Shown here in pieces: positions 8,659 through 16,369 of a stretch of DNA of 64,000 nt. The DNA comes from Roseovarius azorensis (lineage in GTDB: Bacteria; Pseudomonadota; Alphaproteobacteria; Rhodobacterales; Rhodobacteraceae), in NCBI RefSeq assembly GCF_900109455.1, contig NZ_FOAG01000001.1, positions 124,001-188,000 on the forward strand. Reading direction: 5' to 3'. A program made the translations under genes and the position numbers. The notes below the pieces were generated by a model. That model saw only the letters and a program-made list of their open reading frames with translations, did not search any database and was not told the DNA's origin. Numbering within the stretch: position 1 is the first letter of the stretch; each line of letters starts with the position of its first letter.

Positions 8659-9666
8659 TCAGAGCGAGGGCACGGATGTGTTGTCGCGTACCCGGAACAT
8701 GTTGATCTTGCGCCGGTCCTCTGCAGGAGACAGGCCATATGTCTCTCGGTAATACTGGTTTAGGGAGGCGGCGTTCGCATAGCCGCAGGCCAGTGCGATA
8801 TCGGTCATGGTTCGATTGGAATACATCACAAGCTGGCGTGCGGCAGCCATGCGCAATCCGCGATAGTAGAGCGACGGGCTCTTGCCGGTAGCGCGTTTGA
8901 AATGGCGCTCCAGCTGACGCGGCGAGATCCCGACCCGGTCGGCGACCTCGACCATCGCCAGCGGTTCTTCGATATTTTCGGCAAGGATGGCTACGGCCTT
9001 TGCCACAGCTTCGGGCAGCATGTCATCCGTTGCGTTGGCCGATACGGTGGGCACCCGCTGGCGCACGCCTTCTGCGCGCACCATCGGATGCTGAAACCAG
9101 CAGGCGACCTCGGTCATGATGCCAGGACCCAACTCGCGCTCAATCAGCAAGAGGGCAAGATCAAAGGCTGCCCCCGACCCCGAGGCAGTATAAATCCGGC
9201 GGTCGCGCATGATGACCTCATCCGTGGCCGCGATCTGGGGAAATTCATCGCGAAAAGCCGCATCATAGCACCAGTGGACAGAGCAGGTGTGCCCGTCAAG
9301 CAGGCCGGCACGGGCGAGGGGAAAGACGCCACCGCTGATCCCGCCCATGATCGTGCCGTGGCGTGCCCACGCGCGCAGCGCCGCATTGCCGTGCCGAGGG
9401 TCGGCAAAGCGGCCCATTGGCGAGCTCAGCAGGAACACGAAATCCATCTCTGGCGCGGTTGACAGCGCGACTGAGGGAAAGAATGCGACCTTTGCGCTCG
9501 CATCTACGGGCGCGCCGGTTTCCGAAATCAGCGTCCAGGTAAAGGTCTGCGTGTCCGATATCTCATTGGCCGCGCGCAGCGGTTCGATCATGGAGGTCAA
9601 GCAGGCCATAGGAAAACCCGGAAAGATCAGAAATCCAAGATGCATATTTTTATTTTCAGTTCGCAT
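8659..9666 (-). CDS. AraC-family regulator with DJ-1/PfpI-like domain (GbdR-like)
   Basis: Transcription regulator of 335 residues. The N-terminal half (about 8-180) is a DJ-1/PfpI amidotransferase-like domain (LGFLIFPGFPMACLTSMIEP ... GGISGGVFPLARAGLL), with Ser where catalytic members have Cys. The C-terminal part (about 235-325) has two helix-turn-helix units of the AraC type (ISPRQLERHFKRATGKSP; IALACGYANAASLNQYYRE). The layout is that of GbdR, the glycine betaine/dimethylglycine sensor, and GlxA. A longer open frame runs upstream but overlaps the divergent regulator gene, so I chose ATG 9666 (MRTENKN); ATG 9645 is an alternative. A role in controlling mgd and/or dmm is inferred from position. 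Confidence 0.8.
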   Translation of the reverse strand: MRTENKNMHLGFLIFPGFPMACLTSMIEPLRAANEISDTQTFTWTLISETGAPVDASAKVAFFPSVALSTAPEMDFVFLLSSPMGRFADPRHGNAALRAWARHGTIMGGISGGVFPLARAGLLDGHTCSVHWCYDAAFRDEFPQIAATDEVIMRDRRIYTASGSGAAFDLALLLIERELGPGIMTEVACWFQHPMVRAEGVRQRVPTVSANATDDMLPEAVAKAVAILAENIEEPLAMVEVADRVGISPRQLERHFKRATGKSPSLYYRGLRMAAARQLVMYSNRTMTDIALACGYANAASLNQYYRETYGLSPAEDRRKINMFRVRDNTSVPSL

Positions 9667-9775
9667 TATTATACTTCTATGAATAATCTGAAAGTCCGGC
9701 GTCGCGCCATTGCGGATTGCCCGGATGGTGACACGCTTGACATGTGGCGTTTTTACCCTGAACGGAGACAGAAGC
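9667..9775. promoter_or_regulatory. Divergent promoter region between two regulator genes
   Basis: A 109-base gap between the AraC-type gene (leftward) and the XRE-cupin gene (rightward). It is A+T richer than its surroundings near 9660-9690, as expected for promoters. A GGAGA at about 9764-9768 is well placed as the ribosome site for the TTG start at 9776. No individual promoter box is clear enough to call. Confidence 0.45.
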
Positions 9776-10438
9776 TTGACGAAGCACCAGACCAGACTGA
9801 ACCGGAAAGACACCGTGGCAACACTGAAGCAGGATCCACACAAAGTTCGCGAGGAGCGCGAGAAAGTCCTTGAAGTCGCTATCGGACGCGAAGTCCGCGC
9901 CTTTCGGCGGCAACAGGGAATTACGGTTGCGGATCTCGCCACGCTCACCGGATTGTCGATCGGCATGCTGTCCAAGATCGAGAATGGCAATACCTCGCCC
10001 TCGCTGACCACCTTGCAGACGCTGGCGCATGCGCTGAGCGTGCCGATCACCTCGTTCTTTCGGCGTTTCGAGGAACATCGCGGCGCGATGCACACCAAGG
10101 CTGGCCAAGGTGTCGAAATCGAACGCGAAGGCACGCGGGCGGGTCATCAATACAATCTTCTGGGCCATATAGGCGCCAATGCGAGCGGTGTAATGGTCGA
10201 ACCCTACCTGATCACGCTGACTACGGAGTCGGATGTTTTTCCGACCTTTCAGCATGGCGGTATCGAAACCATCTACATGCTCGAGGGTGAGATTGACTAT
10301 CGCCATTCGGACAGTCTCTATCCGCTCAAGCCCGGTGACACACTGTTTTTCGACGCCGACGCCCCGCATGGCCCCGAGATTCTGCGCAAACTGCCCGCGC
10401 GATATCTCTCCATCATCTGTTATCCGCAAAACACCTAA
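9776..10438 (+). CDS. XRE-family regulator with C-terminal cupin
   Basis: Regulator of 220 residues: an N-terminal Cro/CI helix-turn-helix (about 34-90; ITVADLATLTGLSIGMLSKIENGNTSPS is visible across it) and a C-terminal cupin (about 135-215; FQHGGIETIYMLEGEIDYRH, LKPGDTLFFDADAPHGPE) that would bind the effector. Relatives such as PuuR control amine and amino-acid catabolism. The start was set at TTG 9776 because GGAGA lies 7 bases upstream; GTG 9815 and ATG 9725 are alternatives. The stop overlaps the dmmC stop by 3 bases on the opposite strand, so transcripts converge here. Confidence 0.8.
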   Translation: MTKHQTRLNRKDTVATLKQDPHKVREEREKVLEVAIGREVRAFRRQQGITVADLATLTGLSIGMLSKIENGNTSPSLTTLQTLAHALSVPITSFFRRFEEHRGAMHTKAGQGVEIEREGTRAGHQYNLLGHIGANASGVMVEPYLITLTTESDVFPTFQHGGIETIYMLEGEIDYRHSDSLYPLKPGDTLFFDADAPHGPEILRKLPARYLSIICYPQNT

Positions 10439-11505
10439 CCACTCCGGAGTGGCGGTTCGGTTTCGAGATCGGGCCAGACACCGTCGGACGTGGGCAGACC
10501 ATCGTCGAACTGCGACAGATACTCGACGATCAACGGCCGGTTGCGGACAAATCCCTTGTAGGTCGCCAGTTCGACCGGCAGGTCGCGTATCACCCGGTGC
10601 AGGCGACGGCCCCATTTCGGGACGCTCACCACATCCTGCAGGGCGATCAGATAGCAACGGATCGGGAAAACCAGTGCGTTCGAGCGGGGCAGGCGGAAGA
10701 AGGTCTGCAATTCGACCCTGAGATGCTGCTTTGCACCGACATTCTCGGGGGTGAGTTCGGTCTTCTGGATGCCCCATTTGTGATAGTTCTCGGGGCTTGT
10801 GTCGAGCAGGGGATTGACGGTCATCGTCCAGTTCAGCCGTCGTGCTGGGCTGCCCTGCTGGACGTTCAGCAGGAATTTCAGCGCGCGCTGGAATACCCCC
10901 ATCTCATGGGCGAGCGGCACTGGTGCGTGCCATTCGAAAAAATTCATGCCGATGTCGAAATCAAGGCTCCAGTCTGCCTGCGTGGTGACCATGCCGGCAT
11001 CCATCCACAGGTTGTCGTCGCGCTGGTCGAGCACCGCGAAATCGCCCTGGGTCTGACGGGTGATGTATTCCATCGGGCCATGGGGCAGGGTTGCGTCGTC
11101 GAGAAAGGTAAAGCTGTGGTCGATGCCCATCGGCTTGTTCACCCAGCGCCAGGCATTGCCGTTGCGGTGCAGCTCGAAGAGGTCGGGATAATCTTCGGAC
11201 TTTGCGACCATGATGAGTTCGAGCAGATCCCACCCCGCAAGTGTCATATGTGGCAGTGACTGGCAGCGCAGCGGATCTTCGGCCAGCACCAGCGCGCGAT
11301 CCCTCATCTCGGAGAGGTAATGCTCGTCGACATCGAAGCGTTTTTCATAGACGGATCCCTTTGGCCCGCCCCTGTGCCGCTCCATGTTGACCGAATACAT
11401 GTAACTGTCTTCGTGAAACGGAAACGGAAAGCGTTTGATGGCCCAGGGTGAATTGCGAAAGGTATAATCGTCGCGGAAGGTTTCATCGTTGAACTGGATG
11501 GTCAT
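10435..11505 (-). CDS. dmmC: Dimethylamine monooxygenase subunit C (DUF3445, heme-dependent N-demethylase-like)
   Basis: Protein of 356 residues in the DUF3445/HODM alpha-subunit family, thought to hold the haem and the substrate site of oxidative N-demethylases. Recognisable stretches are 'NSPWAIKRFPFPF', 'NWTMTVNPLLDTSPENYHKW', 'LRVELQTFFRLPRSNALVFP' and 'YKGFVRNRPLIVEYL'. Start ATG 11505 follows GGAGA; an in-frame ATG further upstream would lie inside dmmB. It is the last gene of dmmDABC (order D-A-B-C on the minus strand, as in Pseudomonas mendocina and Ruegeria), 14 bases after dmmB. Product: methylamine plus formaldehyde from dimethylamine, using electrons from DmmB. Confidence 0.87.
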   Translation of the reverse strand: MTIQFNDETFRDDYTFRNSPWAIKRFPFPFHEDSYMYSVNMERHRGGPKGSVYEKRFDVDEHYLSEMRDRALVLAEDPLRCQSLPHMTLAGWDLLELIMVAKSEDYPDLFELHRNGNAWRWVNKPMGIDHSFTFLDDATLPHGPMEYITRQTQGDFAVLDQRDDNLWMDAGMVTTQADWSLDFDIGMNFFEWHAPVPLAHEMGVFQRALKFLLNVQQGSPARRLNWTMTVNPLLDTSPENYHKWGIQKTELTPENVGAKQHLRVELQTFFRLPRSNALVFPIRCYLIALQDVVSVPKWGRRLHRVIRDLPVELATYKGFVRNRPLIVEYLSQFDDGLPTSDGVWPDLETEPPLRSG

Positions 11506-11519
11506 CTGTCTCTCCTGTC

Positions 11520-12485
11520 CTAGCGGTCGAGAACAAGCGTGCGGCCTTCGAAACGGCTGACGCAGGGCATGATTTTGCAACCGCTGGCGCGGTCTGCATC
11601 CTCAAGCCAGTGATCGCGATGCACGAATTCGCCATCATGTTCGAGAACGTCGGTTTCGCATTGCCCGCAGGCCCCGCCACGGCAGAGATAGGGGGCATCT
11701 ACACCGGCGCGCTCGATCGCCTCAAGCAGGCTTTCGTGTTCACCGACCTTGATACGCTTGCCGGATCGTTTCAGATAGACCTCAAACGGCTTGCCGGATT
11801 GCGGCGCGAGGAATTCCTCGTAGTGGACCGCCTCACGCGGCCAGCCCATATCGGCTGCGGTCTTTCGGACCCACTCGATCATGCCTTTGGGGCCGCAGAC
11901 ATAGACATGCGTGCCAAGAGGCTGACCATCGAGCAGGCGTTCGAGGTCGATCACCTGTTGGCGGTCGTCGTAATAGATATGAACGGCATTGGGGTGGCCC
12001 GACGTTAGCTCGTCGACATAGGATCCAAGCGCGGCTGTGCGGCAGGCATAATGCAGTTCGAAATGCCCGTTGCTGCGCGACAGTTGCTTGATCTGCGCCA
12101 GAAATGGCGTAATGCCGATCCCCCCGGCCAGCATCAGGTGCTTGCGCGCCCGCAGATCGAGGGAAAAGAGGTTGACGGGATAGCTGATCACCATCCGGTC
12201 GCCCTTTTTTACCTGTTGATGCATGAAGAGCGATCCGCCTCGTCCCGCGTCATCACGGCGTACGGAAATGGTGTAGGCGGTCTGATCCATCGGATCCGAC
12301 ATCAGCGAATAGGGGTTCAGGCGCGTGATGTCGCCGTCCTTCATCTCGACGACCGTGTGTGCGCCACCCGAAAAGGTAGGTAAGAGACCACCATCGCTGC
12401 GTCTGAATTCGAACCGCGTCACAAGATCGTTCACCTTGACGATATCAGAAACGATGACGTCGATTTTTTCGGTTCCAGCGCTCAT
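11520..12485 (-). CDS. dmmB: Dimethylamine monooxygenase reductase subunit B (flavin, NAD(P)H, 2Fe-2S)
   Basis: Reductase of 321 residues of the phthalate-dioxygenase-reductase type. Order: flavin domain (about 5-105, 'RLNPYSLMSDP'), NAD(P)H domain (GGIGITP at 121-127, CGPKGM at 197-202), and a plant-type [2Fe-2S] domain with Cys268-x4-Cys273-x2-Cys276 and Cys308. It should pass electrons from NAD(P)H to the haem subunit. The start ATG 12485 overlaps the dmmA stop (ATGA) and has GGAG upstream; a longer reading into dmmA is rejected. Confidence 0.88.
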   Translation of the reverse strand: MSAGTEKIDVIVSDIVKVNDLVTRFEFRRSDGGLLPTFSGGAHTVVEMKDGDITRLNPYSLMSDPMDQTAYTISVRRDDAGRGGSLFMHQQVKKGDRMVISYPVNLFSLDLRARKHLMLAGGIGITPFLAQIKQLSRSNGHFELHYACRTAALGSYVDELTSGHPNAVHIYYDDRQQVIDLERLLDGQPLGTHVYVCGPKGMIEWVRKTAADMGWPREAVHYEEFLAPQSGKPFEVYLKRSGKRIKVGEHESLLEAIERAGVDAPYLCRGGACGQCETDVLEHDGEFVHRDHWLEDADRASGCKIMPCVSRFEGRTLVLDR

Positions 12486-13135
12486 TTGTAAAGCTCCACC
12501 GGGGCGGGAATGTTGCCTGGCTCCTCGGCGTCGATGCACACCCCCTGAAAGGCAGCAAGGCGGCGCGAGTAGTGATCACGCACGAAAAGCGTCAGCCCGC
12601 AATGCGAACAGACGAACGGATCGGTCATCACATCCTCGGTGATGCCCTTGCAATGCACGCATTGCATCCGTCGTGCGACCGATCCGCGATGTTCGGTCTG
12701 GATTGCGCTGTGCGGAATGCCCGCGTTTGTTGCCTCGACCATCGCCTGTCCCATCAGACCTTCGGTGCCCGCAAGATAGACCTGAAGTCCCATATGCGCG
12801 TCCGACAGAACCCGGCGGAGGCGCGGCAGGCAGGCGGCATAGGAGGGGCTGACGTGCAGGATTGCCGGTGCGGCGGCGCGCAGCCGTTCGACAAAGGTCT
12901 CGCCGGTATCCTTGGGAATATAGATGATGTGTGCCCCGGAAAAAATCTCTGGGTTCTCCGAAGCAAGCCGAAGCAGCGCTTCTGCGCCTTCTGCGTCGGC
13001 GATCATCAGATGCGATTTTCCCGGACGCGGCTCAAGCACGCCATAGACCGGGCGGCTCTTGATCGAGGGGGGAAATTTGAAATCAGACATGTATATGTTC
13101 CGGGTCAGGATCTTGGGCGGTGCGCGGCGCGACAT
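12482..13135 (-). CDS. dmmA: Dimethylamine monooxygenase subunit A (small, zinc-ribbon-like)
   Basis: Protein of 217 residues. The first two thirds look like a degenerate reductase-type Rossmann domain ('SRPVYGVLEPRPGKSHLMIAD', 'GLQVYLAGTEGLMGQAM'); the C-terminal part carries a four-cysteine motif Cys159-x2-Cys162-x13-Cys176-x2-Cys179, a zinc-ribbon or rubredoxin-like site. Together with its place between dmmD and dmmB this identifies DmmA. Two starts are plausible: ATG 13135 with AAGGG 7 bases before it, 3 bases after dmmD, or ATG 13090 (MSDFKFPPS) with GGAA. Confidence 0.78.
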   Translation of the reverse strand: MSRRAPPKILTRNIYMSDFKFPPSIKSRPVYGVLEPRPGKSHLMIADAEGAEALLRLASENPEIFSGAHIIYIPKDTGETFVERLRAAAPAILHVSPSYAACLPRLRRVLSDAHMGLQVYLAGTEGLMGQAMVEATNAGIPHSAIQTEHRGSVARRMQCVHCKGITEDVMTDPFVCSHCGLTLFVRDHYSRRLAAFQGVCIDAEEPGNIPAPVELYK

Positions 13136-13138
13136 GCA

Positions 13139-14275
13139 TCAGCCCTTGGCGGTCCGGCGCTTTTTCTCCGGGTCGTAGAAGGGTAGGGAATGGGCGACGC
13201 ACGGAATGTCCTTGGCGCCGTTCCTGACGGTCATTTTCGTACCGTCGACGGCGCAGTCGACCGGCATCCGGGCAATCCCCACATTATGCTTGTTGAGTGA
13301 GGAATACATGCCGATCGTCACGACGCCAACCTGTTTGCCGTCCCTGATCAGCGGCGCGCCTTCCTGCGCGGGTTCGGTGCCCTCCAGCTTGACGCCGTAG
13401 ATCTTGAATCTCTCCTTGCCCTTGAGGCGGTAATGTTCCTCTGACCCGCGAAAGCCGGTCTTGCCCGGCGATACGGTGAAATCGAGTCCCAGCTCCCACA
13501 GCGTATCGCCATGCTTTTCGTTCTCGAACGGATACATGTCAGAGTTGTCGAAGGGAAAGAACAGCAGATAGCTTTCGGTACGCAGCCAGTCGAGGGTGGT
13601 AAAGCGCGTCGGGATGATGCCCATCGGCACGCCCTTTTCAACGAGCGTATCCCAGATTTCGACCGCATCCTGGGCGCGGCAAAAAATCTCGTAGCCGCGC
13701 TCACCGGTGTAACCGGTGCGCGACAGCATGATCGGTTTACCCCAGAGCATGGTTTGCATATGGGCAAAATAGGGAAGGTCACGGATGCCGGGCACGCCCT
13801 GTTTTTCGAGAAAATCGACGGCGAGTGGCCCCTGCAATGAAATGTCGTGCAGGTTGTCATCGAAGCGGATATCTACATCGCGGCCCGTCGCAGCCATTGT
13901 CAGTTGTTCGTGCCCCTGACCGGATCCGTGCACGACCATGTAGCTGTTCGGTCCGGTGCGGTAGATCACGCAGTCGTCGATGAATTTTCCGTCGTCGTTA
14001 AGCATGCAGGCATAAGAGCTGCGTCCCGGCTTGATCTTGTCCGCGTTGCGCGTGGTGGCGCGGTCGATGACGTGATAGGCATGCGGGCCGATGACATGCA
14101 CCTTCTTCAGGCCGGACACATCCATGAATCCCGCCTTGGTGCGAATCGCCAGGTATTCCTCTTCCTGATCCTTGTCATAGGACCAGGCAGTTCCCATACC
14201 GGACCAATCCTCAAGTTTCGACCCCATGGCGCGGTGGCGGTCGGCGAGAACCGAAAATCTCCATGATGCGGTCAT
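13139..14275 (-). CDS. dmmD: GcvT-family aminomethyltransferase DmmD
   Basis: Tetrahydrofolate-binding GcvT-fold protein of 378 residues, first gene of dmmDABC. Family features: 'EEEYLAIRTKAGFMDVSGLKKVHVIG', 'SLQGPLAVDFLEKQGV', 'LSRTGYTGERGYEIFCRA' and 'KGKERFKIYGVKLEG'. It probably transfers the formaldehyde released by DmmABC to tetrahydrofolate, giving methylene-tetrahydrofolate, rather than acting in glycine cleavage, because no gcvP or gcvH is nearby. The start has AGGGAG 7 bases upstream. Transcription probably begins in the 362-base gap shared with amt. Confidence 0.84.
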   Translation of the reverse strand: MTASWRFSVLADRHRAMGSKLEDWSGMGTAWSYDKDQEEEYLAIRTKAGFMDVSGLKKVHVIGPHAYHVIDRATTRNADKIKPGRSSYACMLNDDGKFIDDCVIYRTGPNSYMVVHGSGQGHEQLTMAATGRDVDIRFDDNLHDISLQGPLAVDFLEKQGVPGIRDLPYFAHMQTMLWGKPIMLSRTGYTGERGYEIFCRAQDAVEIWDTLVEKGVPMGIIPTRFTTLDWLRTESYLLFFPFDNSDMYPFENEKHGDTLWELGLDFTVSPGKTGFRGSEEHYRLKGKERFKIYGVKLEGTEPAQEGAPLIRDGKQVGVVTIGMYSSLNKHNVGIARMPVDCAVDGTKMTVRNGAKDIPCVAHSLPFYDPEKKRRTAKG

Positions 14276-14637
14276 GTCGTACTCCCTGTTTGTGTAATTC
14301 TATCGGATTGAGGGCGGTCGCCCCGAAATTGCTGAAAACAGTTGAACGAAACCGCTCGCCAAAAGCAAGTCTAAAGAAAAAAAAATTCCTAACAGGCAAA
14401 AAAGTGCGATTGAGAGACGTGATGCGAACCAGGAGCGCGACGTTGCCCGCGTCTGCGGCATGTGAAGGACTCAAGCAACCTTCTGTCGAATCGGGGTCGA
14501 GATGCGTTGATGCAGATGGAATGCACAGGGCAGATACACAAAACAGTTGACAGACGGCGACCAGAGTAATCCTCTAAAGAAATAATTATTCTGATGGGTA
14601 AAAACAAATCACAAACAGCAATAAGGGAGACAGTAAA
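14276..14637. promoter_or_regulatory. Divergent dmmD / amt promoter region
   Basis: A 362-base gap without a convincing gene. It separates leftward dmmDABC from rightward amt and is A+T rich near 14370-14410 (an A9 tract and an A6 tract) and 14570-14620. A TTGACA lies at 14547-14552, but the hexamer 17 bases downstream is poor, so only a weak promoter call is possible. A short inverted repeat, GAAGG ... CCTTC, lies at about 14464-14483. GGGAGA at about 14626-14631 is the ribosome site of amt. Confidence 0.5.
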
Positions 14638-16008
14638 GTGGACGGTAACCTGAACGCATTAACCACGATATTCACCGAGTTTTATTACTGGGTGACGGTG
14701 GTTTTCATGTTTCTCATTCATGTGGGGTTCTGCATGTACGAAGTCGGCGCAAGCCGCCGACGCAATCATATGCATACGCTGATGAAGAACATCATGATCA
14801 TTCCACTGGTCACGGTGACATTCTTCTTCTTCGGATGGTGGATCTACTGGGCCTTTCCGGCATTTCCTCTTTTCGGCGGCCTGAATCACGAGATGGGTGC
14901 AGCCAACCTGCCGTGGTCAGAGACCATGGCCACCAACCTCTCGGACCGTATCACCGGTGTGTTCTGGGCGGCGTTCCTGCTGTTTTCCTGGACGGCGGCG
15001 TCGATCGTGTCTGGGTCCGTGATCGAAAGGATCCGTTCAAGCGCGCTCTGGGTGCATGCAGTTCTCATCGGCTCGGTGTTCTGGATCATCGACGCGGCCT
15101 GGGGCTGGCATTACGATGGCTGGATGGTCAAATACCTAGGCTACCATGATGCCTATGCTTCGGGTGTTATACACGGTATCGCCGGTGGTTATGCGCTCGG
15201 TGTGCTCGTCGTACTGGGACCGCGCATCGGTAAATTTTCCGCCGATGGCACGCCGCGTGATATCCCGCCGCACAATCCTTGGCTTCTGACCATCGGGCTT
15301 TTCCTGATCTATACCGGGTTCTGGGGATTCTACGCGGCCTGCAACGTGCCGCTGATCGCGCCAGAGGTTATCGGTGGTGAAATCGTCGGGACGACATGGA
15401 CCGCGACAAACATCTATCTTGCGCCCACCTCGCTGTCGGCAATCACCTTCAACTTCCTGATGTCTTTGTCGGGTGGTCTGATGGCGGCCTATGTCGTGTC
15501 CAAGGGCGATGCGTTCTGGACGTTCTCGGGTGGTCTGGCCGGGATCATCACCGCCTCGGCGGGCAATGACCTCTATCATCCGGTTCAGGCGATGCTGGTC
15601 GGTGCGGCTGGTGTCGTGATCGTCTACAAGCTTCATTTCTGGGTCGAACGCCGTTTCAAACTTGACGATGCGGTGGGAGCGGTCGCCGTGCATGGTTATG
15701 CCGGCTTCGTCGGTCTGGTGATCTCGGGCTTCCTGCTCTGGGGAGTGCCGTCGTCGCCGTTCGAAGGCTATGCGGCGATCAACCCTGTCGGCCAGACGTT
15801 GGGCGCGGTGATCATGTTCTTTGTGCTGGGTTTTGTTCCAGCCTGGATCGTGTCCAAGATGCAGGCCGCCGCAGGTGTGCTGCGCATCCCCGAAGAGGTG
15901 GAATTGCAGGGCCTCGATTACGCCGAGCACCATGCCTACGAGGACGCCAAGGCAAGCATCATCGAAGCCGACAAGGCCGAACTGGCCTTGCGTACCAAAG
16001 CAAGCTGA
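14638..16008 (+). CDS. amt: Divergent Amt-family ammonium/methylammonium transporter
   Basis: Inner-membrane protein of 456 residues with about 11 hydrophobic spans. The twin pore histidines are present (His179 in SGVIHGIAG, His352 in VAVHGYAGF), as is the conserved Asp171 eight residues before the first one. Surrounding motifs are unlike typical AmtB: DAYASGVIH instead of DFAGGTVVH, and the sequence is unusually rich in Trp/Phe near residues 62-76 (FFFFGWWIYWAFP). The C-terminal tail (about 405-456) is charged and helical. The GTG start follows GGGAGA. Its position in the gmaS/mgs/dmm island suggests that it takes up methylammonium or recaptures ammonium; no glnK gene is adjacent. Confidence 0.85.
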   Translation: MDGNLNALTTIFTEFYYWVTVVFMFLIHVGFCMYEVGASRRRNHMHTLMKNIMIIPLVTVTFFFFGWWIYWAFPAFPLFGGLNHEMGAANLPWSETMATNLSDRITGVFWAAFLLFSWTAASIVSGSVIERIRSSALWVHAVLIGSVFWIIDAAWGWHYDGWMVKYLGYHDAYASGVIHGIAGGYALGVLVVLGPRIGKFSADGTPRDIPPHNPWLLTIGLFLIYTGFWGFYAACNVPLIAPEVIGGEIVGTTWTATNIYLAPTSLSAITFNFLMSLSGGLMAAYVVSKGDAFWTFSGGLAGIITASAGNDLYHPVQAMLVGAAGVVIVYKLHFWVERRFKLDDAVGAVAVHGYAGFVGLVISGFLLWGVPSSPFEGYAAINPVGQTLGAVIMFFVLGFVPAWIVSKMQAAAGVLRIPEEVELQGLDYAEHHAYEDAKASIIEADKAELALRTKAS

Positions 16009-16021
16009 AGGAGCAAATGAT

Positions 16022-16237
16022 ATGTCTACGATAGGATATGAAAGCTGGGCCGTCGACCTGGCGGATGTTGGGCCGGTTTATCCCTTCCAGGGATACGAAG
16101 TGCTGATGGTCATTCTTGGTGTCGCCTTCTGGCTCTTCTTTCATCGCATCCAGTTCGTGAGGGAGGGCGCGCACCTGGAAAAGGCCAAACATATTGGCGA
16201 TGCCGAAAAGGTAGCCAAGGCTCTCGAACGCTACTAG
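16022..16237 (+). CDS. 71-residue single-span membrane protein downstream of amt
   Basis: Small protein I cannot assign to a named family. It has a polar N-terminus (MSTIGYESWAVDLADVGPVY), one strong transmembrane segment at about 28-42 (LMVILGVAFWLFFHR), and a charged amphipathic C-terminal helix (about 43-71, many Glu/Lys/Ala). AAGGAG lies about 9 bases before the ATG, and the gene begins 13 bases after the amt stop, so it is co-expressed with amt; a terminator-like hairpin follows it. An accessory subunit of the transporter, or an anchor for cytoplasmic enzymes at the membrane, is possible but unproven. Confidence 0.75.
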   Translation: MSTIGYESWAVDLADVGPVYPFQGYEVLMVILGVAFWLFFHRIQFVREGAHLEKAKHIGDAEKVAKALERY

Positions 16238-16247
16238 GCGCCACGGG

Positions 16248-16274
16248 ACGGGGCGGGCAATGTGCGCGCCCCGT
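16248..16274 (+). terminator. Hairpin after the amt-small protein pair
   Basis: ACGGGGCG (16248-16255) pairs with CGCCCCGT (16267-16274) around an 11-base loop, then TTGCCTT. The T tract is weak, so termination may be partial. It separates amt and the small gene from mgsABC. Confidence 0.6.
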
Positions 16275-16305
16275 TTGCCTTAAATGAAAATAAGTTTCTT
16301 CATAG

Positions 16306-16334
16306 TTGATGTCTTTCTGCTTTGATGATAGCCT
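16306..16334 (+). promoter_or_regulatory. Possible promoter for mgsABC-gmaS
   Basis: TTGATG (16306-16311), a 17-base spacer, then TAGCCT (16329-16334), lying just after the hairpin that ends the amt transcript and 36 bases before the mgsA ATG. This is consistent with a sigma-70 promoter, but only the -35 hexamer is a good match. Confidence 0.35.
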
Positions 16335-16369
16335 CCGACTCAAGCAACATTCACAAAGGAAACGAACAG

